Both the position numbers and the translations under genes were made by a program. Shown one piece after another: positions 24,670 to 32,683 of a DNA stretch of 41,878 nucleotides (the first letter of the stretch is position 1; every line of letters begins with the position of its first letter). The notes below the pieces were generated by a model that was given only the letters and a program-made list of their open reading frames with translations, was not told the origin of the DNA and made no database searches. Source of the DNA: Alphaproteobacteria bacterium. GTDB lineage: Bacteria > Pseudomonadota > Alphaproteobacteria > UBA9219. The stretch is from positions 1 through 41,878 of the forward strand of contig WREW01000010.1 in NCBI GenBank assembly GCA_009779135.1. The letters are read 5' to 3'.

Positions 24670-24689
24670 AGGCCTTCCTCGCAATGACA
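24651..24689. repeat. 39-bp dispersed palindromic repeat, copy 1
   Basis: Begins ATTGCCGCGTCAGGCCTGA and ends CTCGCAATGACA. It is identical to the copy at 28756-28794 except for one base (A or C after CCTGA). Outer arms ATTGC/GCAAT and an inner GTCAGGCCTGA segment give hairpin potential. This copy overlaps the end of mnmA, supplying its final codons and stop, and is followed by GGCTTTTTTT, so it may also act as a terminator. Confidence 0.75.
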
Positions 24690-24697
24690 GGCTTTTT

Positions 24698-25114
24698 TTA
24701 GACCGGTTCCGGTTTGCGTTTTCGCGTGGGCGAAAAAGCAAGCGCCAGTATCAGCAAAGCAAGCCCAAATGAAGACCTTCTACGCGGCGTGGGCTGATAA
24801 AGTGCGGGTTCTTCCTCTTCGTCTTTTTTCATGGCGCAGGCGCGGCGCAAGGATTTTTGGAGGCGCAAGTTCCGGTGCAGATTTTCAACCGCTTCGATTT
24901 CGTTGATGAGGCTTTGCTCTTTTTCCTGAAGCGCCACAAGCTTGAGCATCCATTGCGCAATCTTGTTCCGCAAACGCAGGGACGGGAAGAGTTTAAGGCC
25001 GGCAAAGCCAAGGCGGTTGCTTAAACGCCCGACTTTGAGGTTTGTCCGGTTCTGCCTTTTCAAAAGCAGATGAAGGGGACGAAATCCTAAACTTTTGGTT
25101 GCATGTAAAGTCAT
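24698..25114 (-). CDS. Hypothetical small basic protein with C-terminal membrane segment
   Basis: A 138-residue protein. The N-terminal half is strongly basic (LLLKRQNRTNLKVGRLSNR), followed by a predicted helical coiled segment (LVALQEKEQSLINEIEAVENLHRNLRLQKSLR), an acidic patch (KKDEEEEP), and a C-terminal hydrophobic stretch (FGLALLILALAF) with a basic tail, like a tail-anchored protein. An AGGAT ribosome site precedes the ATG. Neighbours give no functional hint. Not recognised. Confidence 0.55.
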   Translation of the reverse strand: MTLHATKSLGFRPLHLLLKRQNRTNLKVGRLSNRLGFAGLKLFPSLRLRNKIAQWMLKLVALQEKEQSLINEIEAVENLHRNLRLQKSLRRACAMKKDEEEEPALYQPTPRRRSSFGLALLILALAFSPTRKRKPEPV

Positions 25115-25240
25115 GGTTGATCCTAATGTTATAGACTATGGACAGATCAGAAATAGCATGGAGAGTGCTAAAATAACGTTAACAAGACGGAATAATTTTT
25201 CTGTCTTTATAGATATTCAAACATTTCAACTACTTGAGGA

Positions 25241-25918
25241 TCAGGGCATGGCCTTGATAAGCGCAATGGCCGCAAGGTTATTGGTGCGGACTGTGCGGTT
25301 AATCAGGATATCGCGCGGCTCGACACTGGCGCCGTAAAATTGCTGGTTCCAGCTGTGGCGCGGCGCGATCACCGAGCCTTCCAGAGAAATGCCCGCAAAC
25401 AGCCCTTCAGACCGCGCGAAAGCGTACATGTCGGCGTTCAACCCTATGGCTGTCGAGGCATTGAGGCCTTTGCCGATTTCCCCGATCGCAATGCCGGCAT
25501 CGCCGCCAAGCGTGACGCGGCGGTCCATGATGGCCTCAAGCCCTTTTTGGGTCATGACGGCAATCACGATCTCCGAAGCGCTGCCGCCGATTTGAAGGCC
25601 GAAGCTAAGCCCGCCGAGGGTGTAAAAAGCCGGTGGACTCCACTGGTTTTGCTGGTCGCGCACAAGCATCACGGCATTGCCGCCGCTGCCGCCTACAAAG
25701 AAAGCCGCGCGCAACTGCGAGGGCACAATAATGATGGCTTTGGCGCGTGAAGACAGATCGACAAGCCCGGGATATTGATTATCCTTCAGCATGCTTTGAA
25801 AGGTGATACGGGCGCGGTCAACCAGCTGCTCCGTTTCCGTTGTGTAGGCGCTGGGCGTGCTGCAGGCCATCAAGAGAGCCAAAACCAAAAGCGCGGTCAT
25901 TTTCCGAAGAGTAGGCAT
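25241..25918 (-). CDS. SYLF (YSC84-type) domain lipoprotein
   Basis: A 225-residue protein with a lipoprotein signal (hydrophobic stretch then LLMACS), so it is probably anchored in the cell envelope. The mature part matches the SYLF/Ysc84 lipid-binding domain: AKAIIIVPS, FFVGGSGGNAVMLVRD, WSPPAFYTLGGLSFGLQIGGSASEIVIAVMT, VTLGGDAGIAIG and a final SLEGSVIAP. Bacterial members are often called lipid-binding SYLF proteins; the physiological role is not settled. It is monocistronic by spacing. Confidence 0.85.
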   Translation of the reverse strand: MPTLRKMTALLVLALLMACSTPSAYTTETEQLVDRARITFQSMLKDNQYPGLVDLSSRAKAIIIVPSQLRAAFFVGGSGGNAVMLVRDQQNQWSPPAFYTLGGLSFGLQIGGSASEIVIAVMTQKGLEAIMDRRVTLGGDAGIAIGEIGKGLNASTAIGLNADMYAFARSEGLFAGISLEGSVIAPRHSWNQQFYGASVEPRDILINRTVRTNNLAAIALIKAMP

Positions 25919-25970
25919 CAGTCATCACTCCTTGCTTGTCGAATCACAGAGATTTTATATCACCCAATTT

Positions 25971-26807
25971 TTACTGTATAGCCAGAATAACGCCAAGAAC
26001 CGAAAGTTCGACAAGCTCCTGCGTGGTGCCGAGGAGGGAGCCGTTATACCCGCGTAGGTGGTTGGCGCCGAGCAAAGCGACAACAAGCCCGATTCCGCCG
26101 CTGATGGAAAGGATATAAAGCGCGTCCGTGCTAAAGGCCAGATTGGCAATGATAATGCCGATCATAAGCGCTATGATCGTGCGTATGGGCGAGGTTCGCT
26201 GGAAATACCGCGCAACAGGATCTTCCGCAATAGGACGCAGCCAAGAGCTCACGACGCTCATCATCGCGCGCGACCAGCTGCCTGCGGTGACAAGCGCGCA
26301 AAGGACGATAAGGCTATCGCTCAGGCTGGCGATGGCGCCGATTTTCATAATGATGATGATAATGACGGCCAGAGTGCCGTATTGAACCGAGCGTTCCTCC
26401 CGCAGCCACCCCACGCCTTGGGATTTTTCAAGCGTGCGGCTGTAGCGGTTGGCCATGCTGGCGAATTCTTCCTCATGCAAAGCGCGGGTAAGCCACAGGC
26501 TGCCGATGACCGCGAAAGAGGCGGTGATAATGCCCGGAAGGCCGGCCTGCGTGAAAATCCAGTCTATGCAGGCGGCAAAAAGGCCGATGCCGGCGCCCAC
26601 CAGCGGAAACCAGCTTACGGCGCGGCGAATGACGGAGGGTGTAGGTTCCTCAGAAAGTTTAAGGTTAAGGCGGGTGAGGTAGTTGATGGCGACGACGATT
26701 TCGGCCCACAGGGATTCGGCTTTCGGCGCTTTGACGATGATGCCGCCTTTTATGGCCCCAAGGGGCGTCCGGGCATGATTGGATGTCCGGTTTTCCGGCG
26801 ATTCCAT
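25971..26807 (-). CDS. CobS-like membrane protein with degenerate active-site motif
   Basis: A 278-residue polytopic membrane protein with the plan of adenosylcobinamide-GDP ribazoletransferase: NYLTRLNLKL near the start, the AVSWFPLVGAGIGLFAA segment, an ALHEEE motif, and HLRGYNGSLLGTTQELVEL near the C-terminus. In active CobS the central motif reads roughly GALHEDGLADTADG and the late one GGxTGDxLGA; here the acidic residues are changed (ALHEEEFASMANR; NGS), so normal cobalamin synthase activity is doubtful. The start chosen, ATG 26807, has a GGAG site at good spacing; upstream ATGs at 26858 and 26927 are in frame. No other cob genes are nearby. Confidence 0.65.
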   Translation of the reverse strand: MESPENRTSNHARTPLGAIKGGIIVKAPKAESLWAEIVVAINYLTRLNLKLSEEPTPSVIRRAVSWFPLVGAGIGLFAACIDWIFTQAGLPGIITASFAVIGSLWLTRALHEEEFASMANRYSRTLEKSQGVGWLREERSVQYGTLAVIIIIIMKIGAIASLSDSLIVLCALVTAGSWSRAMMSVVSSWLRPIAEDPVARYFQRTSPIRTIIALMIGIIIANLAFSTDALYILSISGGIGLVVALLGANHLRGYNGSLLGTTQELVELSVLGVILAIQ

Positions 26808-26985
26808 AAAAGGCTCCGTCCTAGCGGGAGGCGGAGATTCATTAGGATCTTCAATCATAAGATTCTTATAAAGTCTTACAAAAAAAATGCAATCAAGGAT
26901 TTCCCGCCAGATACAGTTTTTCCCCATACTGTGACTTTTCCTATTGTCACAAAAGGAACTTACGGCTATACAAAGCCCGTTATAA

Positions 26986-27061
<76 letters not shown>

Positions 27062-27101
27062 CCCTTCGTCTTTGTCTGGCGGTGGCGGGTATCTACAGAA
27101 C

Positions 27102-28169
27102 TCAGTGTCGGGATGGATTTTGAACCTGAGTAATTCCATCTTTTCCATCTCTTATCAGATCAAGTAGGCTTTTATCGTCAATTAAGGGTAGATCCATCAT
27201 AGGTGCAATCAAGCACCCACTAGCGTAATTTTCATCTTGCCAGCTACGGCTGACGACCCCTTTCGTTAAGAGGCCCCCGCCAACCAAAATAGGGCTGCCA
27301 CTCATTTTGCCTAGAATTTTTGCATTAAATTCGAAATTGGGGCCGGGTGTTGCGTTTTTCTTCTCAGTTACGTTATCTGGATGAATAGTTGTCACGGAGC
27401 CGATGGAAACGACCAATTCTGGTTGTTGATAACCATTTGTGCCAAATTTAAAATTCTGCATTTCTGGATAGCCGATAGCTACAGCAAGGGCGCCAAGTTT
27501 AAGATTATGCAAACCTATATTCAACGGTTGGTAAGGGCCAATCAAAGGGTGCTCTCTAACTTTGCAAATCGCAATATCTAGGTCGAACCTAAACTCGGAC
27601 TTTTTATACAAGAGAGGACTTTCAACTTCTTTTCCCCAATGGTATGTCCATTCAAAAGGACACATAAACGATTCTGCTTCCCGCGTTTCAGGATGCAGTT
27701 CGAAAGGTGCGTTTTTCGCAGCGAGGTTGTTGGGTAGAATAACACCGAAACGCAATTTATCGAACTTTTGTGCATTTTTGTCTATTTTAATAATGCTGGT
27801 ATAATTTTCATCAATGGGGTCACGAATGACGTGAGCTGCGGTTATCAATAAACCGGATGCGCTAATGAAAAATCCCGTGCCAATGAATCGTATTTCTTTG
27901 TCTCCATCATTCCAAGCCACAATAGGCACGATACTTTGCCTCACCAAGAATTCAGTGGTGCCAAATGTAGTGAAAAAATTATTTATGATGGGGCCCGGAC
28001 GTTGGGTCATGAGGATAACTTCGTTATCAATCTTGAAATAATCTTTGGTGAATCCTTTCCGTGGCTTCAATTTGATTTCTTGTAGATCATGAATAGTCCA
28101 AACACCGGCCTCGTTCTTCCTCCAGATAGTTTTTAGTATGCCAAAGGTTTCTGCTGGGTTTTGTGACAT
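27102..28169 (-). CDS. Trypsin-like (V8-type) serine protease
   Basis: A 355-residue protein with a chymotrypsin-fold core: GTGFFISASGLLITAAHVI carrying the catalytic His (about 113), FDLDIAIC carrying the catalytic Asp (about 198), and KMSGSPIL carrying the catalytic Ser (about 290). There is no signal peptide; an N-terminal domain of about 60 residues of unknown type precedes the core, and no PDZ domain is visible. It may therefore act in the cytosol, which is unusual. A GTG nine bases upstream of the chosen ATG is also possible. AT content is higher than the flanks and it abuts tRNA-Phe, which could mark acquired DNA, but no att duplication was seen. Confidence 0.75.
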   Translation of the reverse strand: MSQNPAETFGILKTIWRKNEAGVWTIHDLQEIKLKPRKGFTKDYFKIDNEVILMTQRPGPIINNFFTTFGTTEFLVRQSIVPIVAWNDGDKEIRFIGTGFFISASGLLITAAHVIRDPIDENYTSIIKIDKNAQKFDKLRFGVILPNNLAAKNAPFELHPETREAESFMCPFEWTYHWGKEVESPLLYKKSEFRFDLDIAICKVREHPLIGPYQPLNIGLHNLKLGALAVAIGYPEMQNFKFGTNGYQQPELVVSIGSVTTIHPDNVTEKKNATPGPNFEFNAKILGKMSGSPILVGGGLLTKGVVSRSWQDENYASGCLIAPMMDLPLIDDKSLLDLIRDGKDGITQVQNPSRH

Positions 28170-28346
28170 GCCGCTCACATAGAAAGCGTTTGTGGGGTAA
28201 TTTTAATGTTTTGTGTATTTATCATGGTATATCTTTTTTATGGCTTTATGCTAAGTTTTACAAGATCGTATGAGATAAGAGGAAAAATTCAAACAAAAAA
28301 AGAAATCTTTTGTCTTTGGGAGCGTAATGTGCGAAAGCTTTCATCC

Positions 28347-28742
28347 ATGAGTCAGGCTTTTTTATCTTCTGAGGTTACTCGACGGGCTTATTCTGGGGCG
28401 CAGGAGGCGCGGGGGTTTGTTTTTGTGTCTTGTCAGTGTCCGGTGGGTGAGGATGGGGCGTTGATTGGGGATACGCTTGAGGCGCGGTTTGAGAGGCTTA
28501 TGCAAAAAGTTATTTCTGTGTTGGATGTGGCGGGGCTTGCTTTGCAGGATGTGGTTAAGGTTCAACTTTTTTTGACGGATATGGCGGAGCTTCCGGCTCT
28601 CAACAAGTTTTATGAGCGTTATTTTGTTCATCCTTTTCCGGCGCGGACAACTTTAGGCGTGTCGGCGCTTCCTTTTGGGGCGAGCATGGCCATGGATGTT
28701 GTGGCGGCGCGCGGCAATAAGCTTGCTGAGGGCGGAATATAG
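28347..28742 (+). CDS. RidA/YjgF/Rid-family protein
   Basis: A 131-residue protein of the family that hydrolyses reactive enamine/imine intermediates from PLP enzymes. Landmarks are YSGAQEARGFVFVSCQCP, GDTLEARFERLMQKV, DVVKVQLFLTDM and the C-terminal PARTTLGVSALPFGASMAMDVVAARG, with the conserved Arg in the ARTT block. Upstream in-frame codons would add 47 residues unlike the family, so ATG 28347 is preferred despite a weak ribosome site. It is divergent from the protease gene. A copy of the 39-bp repeat follows 13 bp after the stop. Confidence 0.85.
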   Translation: MSQAFLSSEVTRRAYSGAQEARGFVFVSCQCPVGEDGALIGDTLEARFERLMQKVISVLDVAGLALQDVVKVQLFLTDMAELPALNKFYERYFVHPFPARTTLGVSALPFGASMAMDVVAARGNKLAEGGI

Positions 28743-28755
28743 AAATATTGCAGAG

Positions 28756-28794
28756 ATTGCCGCGTCAGGCCTGACGGCCTTCCTCGCAATGACA
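28756..28794. repeat. 39-bp dispersed palindromic repeat, copy 2
   Basis: Same element as at 24651-24689 with one base difference; it contains the perfect 12-bp palindrome GTCAGGCCTGAC. It sits in the 79-bp gap between the convergent RidA-family and NrdJ-like genes and is followed by a run of nine Gs (28798-28806). The placement right after a gene end, as in copy 1, suggests preference for 3' ends. Confidence 0.75.
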
Positions 28795-28821
28795 AGTGGG
28801 GGGGGGTGACAATTTTTAGAT

Positions 28822-30918
28822 TTATTTGCGGCGCGATGCTCCGGTGGGTTCAGCTCTCTCATCGGTGGGCGGAACTTGTGCGCGGATTTTGATTTTGGGT
28901 TGTTTGGAATCAGGGACAAGTCCGGCTTTAAGGCGCGGGGTTTTTCTTTTGATGAGAGGTGCGGACTCCTGAAAGGCCACAGACTGCTGCGGACGCGCAA
29001 GAGACTGTGGCGTGTAGAGCATCAGGCTGTGCAGGCCTTGCTGCCAAGCCTCTATAATAAGCTTGCCACGCAAAGAGGCAGTCAAGGTGCCCGGGACGGT
29101 GAGTTTGACTCCCACATCGCCCATCATGAAAGTTTGAACAGATGAGGCCATGCGCAAAAGCGCCTCGGGCGTGGTTTGTTCTTGCGTGACAAAAAGCGCG
29201 CGGTCTTTGGTGGCCAGTTCAAGCACTGTGCCGACATGCCTATGGCCGCAGCAGAAATGGTTGGCTGTTTCGATATCTTTGGTTGTGAAGCCGAGATGCC
29301 TTAATATATCAAGATGCGGGTCTTTCACGGCGCGCGCGCTTAGCCCGAGTTTCTGCATACAGAAATCCTCGCCCAAAGCCCAAGGCGTGAAGGCCAGACG
29401 TATATGGTCAACGAAAGGAAGCGTGGCTTCAATATGTTTTAACGTTTTTTCATCAAAGCCTTTGTCCTGCAGGATCGTGTGGTTGATAGCCGGCGCGGCG
29501 CGCAGCGTTTTATATCCTACAATGTGATCGACAATCGCGCGTATATCCGCAGCGTTGTAGCCGCGTTTTTCGAGCGCATACAGAACGGGTTTGCGCACGC
29601 AGCGTATAAAGCGCTCATTTCCGGCGTTGTAGCTGCAGGCGAGTACGGATTCAGCCTCGATGCCGTAAGAGGTGCTGTCGAGAAGGGCCGCCGGCGGCCT
29701 TATCGCACTCAGCGTTGTTAGCTGCATATGGCGCAGGCCGTGTTTTTGCACAAGGCGCAGGGCTTCTTCACTGGCGTAACGCGCGCGCGCGATCAGCGCA
29801 AGATCCGCGCCCGAGTCAATATCAAGCGTTTGCGGCAGGATTGATATATGATCGTAGTCGTTGCGCTCGCCGAAAGCGGCGCGCAGGCGGTTGCGCAGCG
29901 TGCGGATCATGCTTTCATGCGCGCGCGCAAAAGCTTTGCAGCTTCCCAAAAGCCCTGCAAGTTTCGCCGAGGTCGCAAGAGCCGTGCCCGTTATAATGGC
30001 GCTGATGCAGGCCGCCGTAATCCGCGCCTGAGAAGTGTCATAGGCCAGAGCCATGCTCATCAGCAAAGCCGCGAGGTTGGCAAAACAGATGGCCATGGGG
30101 CGCGTGGCGCTTTCTACGGTCAGATCTTCGTAAAAAATCTCAAGCAAAAGGACGGCGAGCTTTGTGGCCTGCGCTACACCTGCGGCGTCGAAACTTCCTT
30201 CTTCATCCAAAAACGCCATAAGGTTTAAAGCGGCGCTGGGCTGGTTTTGTGTTTCGGCGAAGCCATTCCATTCCGCCATGCTGTCGATAAAAGTGATATG
30301 CGTTTGCTTTTTGTCGAGGCTTCCCTGCAAATAGGTTTCCCATTTGTTTTGCGCCGTGGGATGCGCGCGGCGCAAAATGGAGTCCATTGTGTCGTTTTGT
30401 AAAATAAGCGATGAGGAAAGCTGCTGCGTGTTTGCCAGCGTGGCTGTTTTGTTTGCGCTTTTCTTTTCGATTCCGTAAGCCCATTCCAGACCGAGCGCGG
30501 CCATGGAGGCCGGTATCATCACAAGCCGCCGCGACAAAAGCGTCGCGCTCAATTCATCGTAGAAAGTGCGCGCCGCTTCCTCATCCTGCCACAGGCCCAT
30601 TTTCCAGCCTCGGCAGGTTGCGGCGCCGGCGATGCGTTCGAAAACATCCATGACGGAGGATTCCGGCTGAGGGGCCGCATCTTTTTGCGCCTTCCGCTGC
30701 CATAGCCATGAGGGGAGGGTATTTTCCTCGATAGAAACGCGCGCGGACGGGGCTTTGAGGAAAAGCGCTTGGGAAAAGGCTTGCGCGGCTTCGAGACTCC
30801 AGCTGTCCGGCACCAAAAGGGTTGGAATCATAGGCTCTTCAGGGCTTCCGGCGCGTACAAGGCCGGTTTTCAATGTATGCGACAGGGGGGCGGCTGTGAA
30901 GTGTCTCTCAAGAAGCAT
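28822..30918 (-). CDS. Pseudoenzyme derived from B12-dependent ribonucleotide reductase (NrdJ)
   Basis: A 698-residue intact reading frame. The N-terminus (LLERHFT, VPDSWS, TLPSWLWQ), a block at 91-150 (VFERIAGAATCRGWKMGLW, ARTFYDELSATLLSRR, LEWAYGI) and a long C-terminal part (about 230-580: ALNLMAFL, ATSAKLAGLLG, FTPWALGEDF, HLGFTTKDIE) follow alphaproteobacterial class II NrdJ closely in order. The stretch between AYGI and ALNL, about 300 residues in NrdJ, is only about 80 here, and the NPCSE catalytic motif is absent. The PTGTIG-type loop is replaced by AIRPPAALLD. The C-terminal cysteine tail is also missing, replaced by a basic tail. It cannot reduce ribonucleotides by the known mechanism; a regulatory or structural role is inferred from the intact frame. 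Confidence 0.75.
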   Translation of the reverse strand: MLLERHFTAAPLSHTLKTGLVRAGSPEEPMIPTLLVPDSWSLEAAQAFSQALFLKAPSARVSIEENTLPSWLWQRKAQKDAAPQPESSVMDVFERIAGAATCRGWKMGLWQDEEAARTFYDELSATLLSRRLVMIPASMAALGLEWAYGIEKKSANKTATLANTQQLSSSLILQNDTMDSILRRAHPTAQNKWETYLQGSLDKKQTHITFIDSMAEWNGFAETQNQPSAALNLMAFLDEEGSFDAAGVAQATKLAVLLLEIFYEDLTVESATRPMAICFANLAALLMSMALAYDTSQARITAACISAIITGTALATSAKLAGLLGSCKAFARAHESMIRTLRNRLRAAFGERNDYDHISILPQTLDIDSGADLALIARARYASEEALRLVQKHGLRHMQLTTLSAIRPPAALLDSTSYGIEAESVLACSYNAGNERFIRCVRKPVLYALEKRGYNAADIRAIVDHIVGYKTLRAAPAINHTILQDKGFDEKTLKHIEATLPFVDHIRLAFTPWALGEDFCMQKLGLSARAVKDPHLDILRHLGFTTKDIETANHFCCGHRHVGTVLELATKDRALFVTQEQTTPEALLRMASSVQTFMMGDVGVKLTVPGTLTASLRGKLIIEAWQQGLHSLMLYTPQSLARPQQSVAFQESAPLIKRKTPRLKAGLVPDSKQPKIKIRAQVPPTDERAEPTGASRRK

Positions 30919-31156
30919 CAGGAACCTTGGATGATCTATATGATGGGGTGCTGGAGTTTTTTCTCACAAAATCTTGGAGGTGCAAAGAAAAAGATACTCA
31001 CAGGGGATAATGTTAACCGGTGGAAAGGAAAAGAAAATCGCCGGTCGCGGGCGGCGTGTCTCTTTTTTTGTACACAGTTTTTTTCATGTCTTTGCAGGGG
31101 CGTTATGTTTTTTGAGGGCTTGTCTTGGAGCTTTGGACCGCGCTAGCATCTTTTTC

Positions 31157-31564
31157 ATGTTTGAATCTCTTTCTTTTGTGCGGCGGATTTCCCAAATTGG
31201 GACAAGGCTCCATATTGCGCTCTTCGGCGTCTTTGTGGGGGAAGATGCGATGGGCAACCGCTATTACAGGTCTTTGGGGCAGCCGGAAAGGCGCTGGGTG
31301 CTTTATCGCGGTGAGGCTGAGGCCTCGCTTGTCTCGCCTTTGTGGTTTGGCTGGCTTCACCACCAGTGCGATCAGCCCTTGCCTGAGGATGAGGAAGTCC
31401 GTTACCCTTGGCAGAAAGCGCCGGAGCCGAATCTGACAGGCACGCCTTATGCTTATGCCGCGCCCGCAAGCCGTGTGTGGCAAGCGCGGCCCACGCAGGA
31501 CGAGGCGCGTCAAAGCTGGCAGGGGATTTTTGAGGGAGACCACAATGGGACGCAATGCGATTGA
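31157..31564 (+). CDS. NADH:ubiquinone oxidoreductase subunit NDUFA12 family
   Basis: A 135-residue homologue of the accessory complex I subunit B17.2/NDUFA12, found in alphaproteobacteria and mitochondria. Landmarks are FGVFVGEDAMGNRYYRSL, RRWVLYRGEAEASLVSP, WFGWLHHQCDQPLP and PEPNLTGTPYAY. It probably docks on the peripheral arm of complex I at the inner membrane. In-frame upstream codons (about 61) are unlike the family and start in the spacer. The 238-bp spacer before it, shared with the divergent NrdJ-like gene, must hold both promoters; I could not fix them. Its end overlaps the mlaD start by 20 bases. Confidence 0.92.
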   Translation: MFESLSFVRRISQIGTRLHIALFGVFVGEDAMGNRYYRSLGQPERRWVLYRGEAEASLVSPLWFGWLHHQCDQPLPEDEEVRYPWQKAPEPNLTGTPYAYAAPASRVWQARPTQDEARQSWQGIFEGDHNGTQCD

Positions 31565-32015
31565 AACCGTTTTAGGGGCTGTTGTTCTGGCTGTCGCCGG
31601 TTTGTTTTTGGTTTTTGCCTTTAACAGCGCTGATTTGCGCAAGGTTCAAGGCTATCAGATTGTGGCCAATTTTCCCATGATTGATGGGATCAAGGAAGGC
31701 GGCGATCTTAAAGTAAACGGCGTCAAGGTCGGCTCGATTTCAAATATCCGTTTGATTACCGAGCCGGGTGCAACGCAGTATCTTGTGGCGGTGACGATGA
31801 CGGTTCTGCCTTCGGTCAGCATACCTATAGATTCCGTGGCCATGATCGCAAGTGAAGGGCTTATGGGGGGCAAGTATCTCTCGATCGAAATCGGCATTGA
31901 CGATATGATGCTGCCCAAGGACGGCACGGCGCGCCTGACGCGCACGCAGGCGCCTATGCGGCTTGATGATATGATCGGCAAGTTTATTTATGGCTCCGAC
32001 AGCAAAAAGGAATAA
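31545..32015 (+). CDS. mlaD: Outer-membrane lipid asymmetry protein MlaD (MCE domain)
   Basis: Inner-membrane-anchored periplasmic ring protein of the Mla phospholipid transporter. The 156-residue product has one N-terminal membrane helix (ETVLGAVVLAVAGLFLVFAF) and an MCE domain (YQIVANFPMIDGIKEGGDLKVNGVKVG through SEGLMGGKYLSIEIG). The start at 31545 has a GAGGGAG ribosome site. MlaE/MlaF are not in the window; mlaC lies at 36718-37455 on the other strand. The NDUFA12-mlaD-DUF2155 order is typical of alphaproteobacteria. Confidence 0.92.
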   Translation: MGRNAIETVLGAVVLAVAGLFLVFAFNSADLRKVQGYQIVANFPMIDGIKEGGDLKVNGVKVGSISNIRLITEPGATQYLVAVTMTVLPSVSIPIDSVAMIASEGLMGGKYLSIEIGIDDMMLPKDGTARLTRTQAPMRLDDMIGKFIYGSDSKKE

Positions 32016-32432
32016 GTGAGTATCGTGAAGTTTCTCTTTTCTCTTTTCCTTCTTTTCGCGCTTGTCGGAGATGTCTTTGCAGCTGTTCCCAGTGTGGATC
32101 GGCCTATTGCCATTTTGCGCGCTTTGGACAAAATCACCGCGCGTGTGGAGGAGATTGAGGTTCCTATCGGGGTTCCTTATCGCTTCGGCACTATTTTCAT
32201 CACTGTCCATAGCTGCCGCGTCACGACGCCCGAGGAGCAGCCGGAGTCGGCGGCCTTTATGGACGTCACCGCCCAGACGGAGGGCGAGGTACGAACCATT
32301 TTCACGGGCTGGATGTTTGCCTCCAGTCCGGCTTTGTCGGCTATGGAAGATCCCGTTTATGATCTGTGGCTTATGGGCTGCCGCCGCGACCCTAGGGATA
32401 AAGACCCTTCTGATGGGCAAACAACACCTTAA
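32016..32432 (+). CDS. DUF2155 domain protein, exported
   Basis: A 138-residue protein with a cleavable-looking signal peptide (VKFLFSLFLLFALVGDVFA). The mature part has the DUF2155 pattern: VPYRFGTIFITVHSCRVTTPEEQPESAAFMDV, then FTGWMFASSPALSAMEDPVYDLWLMGC. Two conserved cysteines may form a disulfide. The GTG start directly abuts the mlaD stop and has an AAGG site. The function of the family is unknown; in mitochondrial and bacterial genomes it travels with NDUFA12, which suggests an envelope or respiratory role. Confidence 0.88.
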   Translation: MSIVKFLFSLFLLFALVGDVFAAVPSVDRPIAILRALDKITARVEEIEVPIGVPYRFGTIFITVHSCRVTTPEEQPESAAFMDVTAQTEGEVRTIFTGWMFASSPALSAMEDPVYDLWLMGCRRDPRDKDPSDGQTTP

Positions 32433-32471
32433 AGGCTTAACTTTTGTACAATTCTGTGCTAAAGACAGGGC

Positions 32472-32672
32472 ATGAACGATCAGGAAAAATTACGCGAACG
32501 TCTTGAGCTTCTCAAGTCGGAGCACCGCGATTTGGACGACGCGATTCTGGCTTTGGCTCAGCGCGCGGTGCCGGATATGGTGCAGCTGGCGCGGCTTAAA
32601 AAACGCAAGCTTGTTTTGAAGGATGATATTACGCGCCTTGAGAGCGAGCTTTTGCCCGACATTATTGCTTAG
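32472..32672 (+). CDS. YdcH-family (DUF465) small protein
   Basis: A 66-residue helical, highly charged protein: LRERLELLKSEHRDLDDAILAL then QLARLKKRKLVLKDDITRLES. This heptad-like pattern and length match DUF465/YdcH. It is probably a cytosolic coiled-coil dimer; function unknown. It lies 39 bp after the DUF2155 gene and 11 bp before rmuC. Confidence 0.85.
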   Translation: MNDQEKLRERLELLKSEHRDLDDAILALAQRAVPDMVQLARLKKRKLVLKDDITRLESELLPDIIA

Positions 32673-32683
32673 GCGGGTGATGG

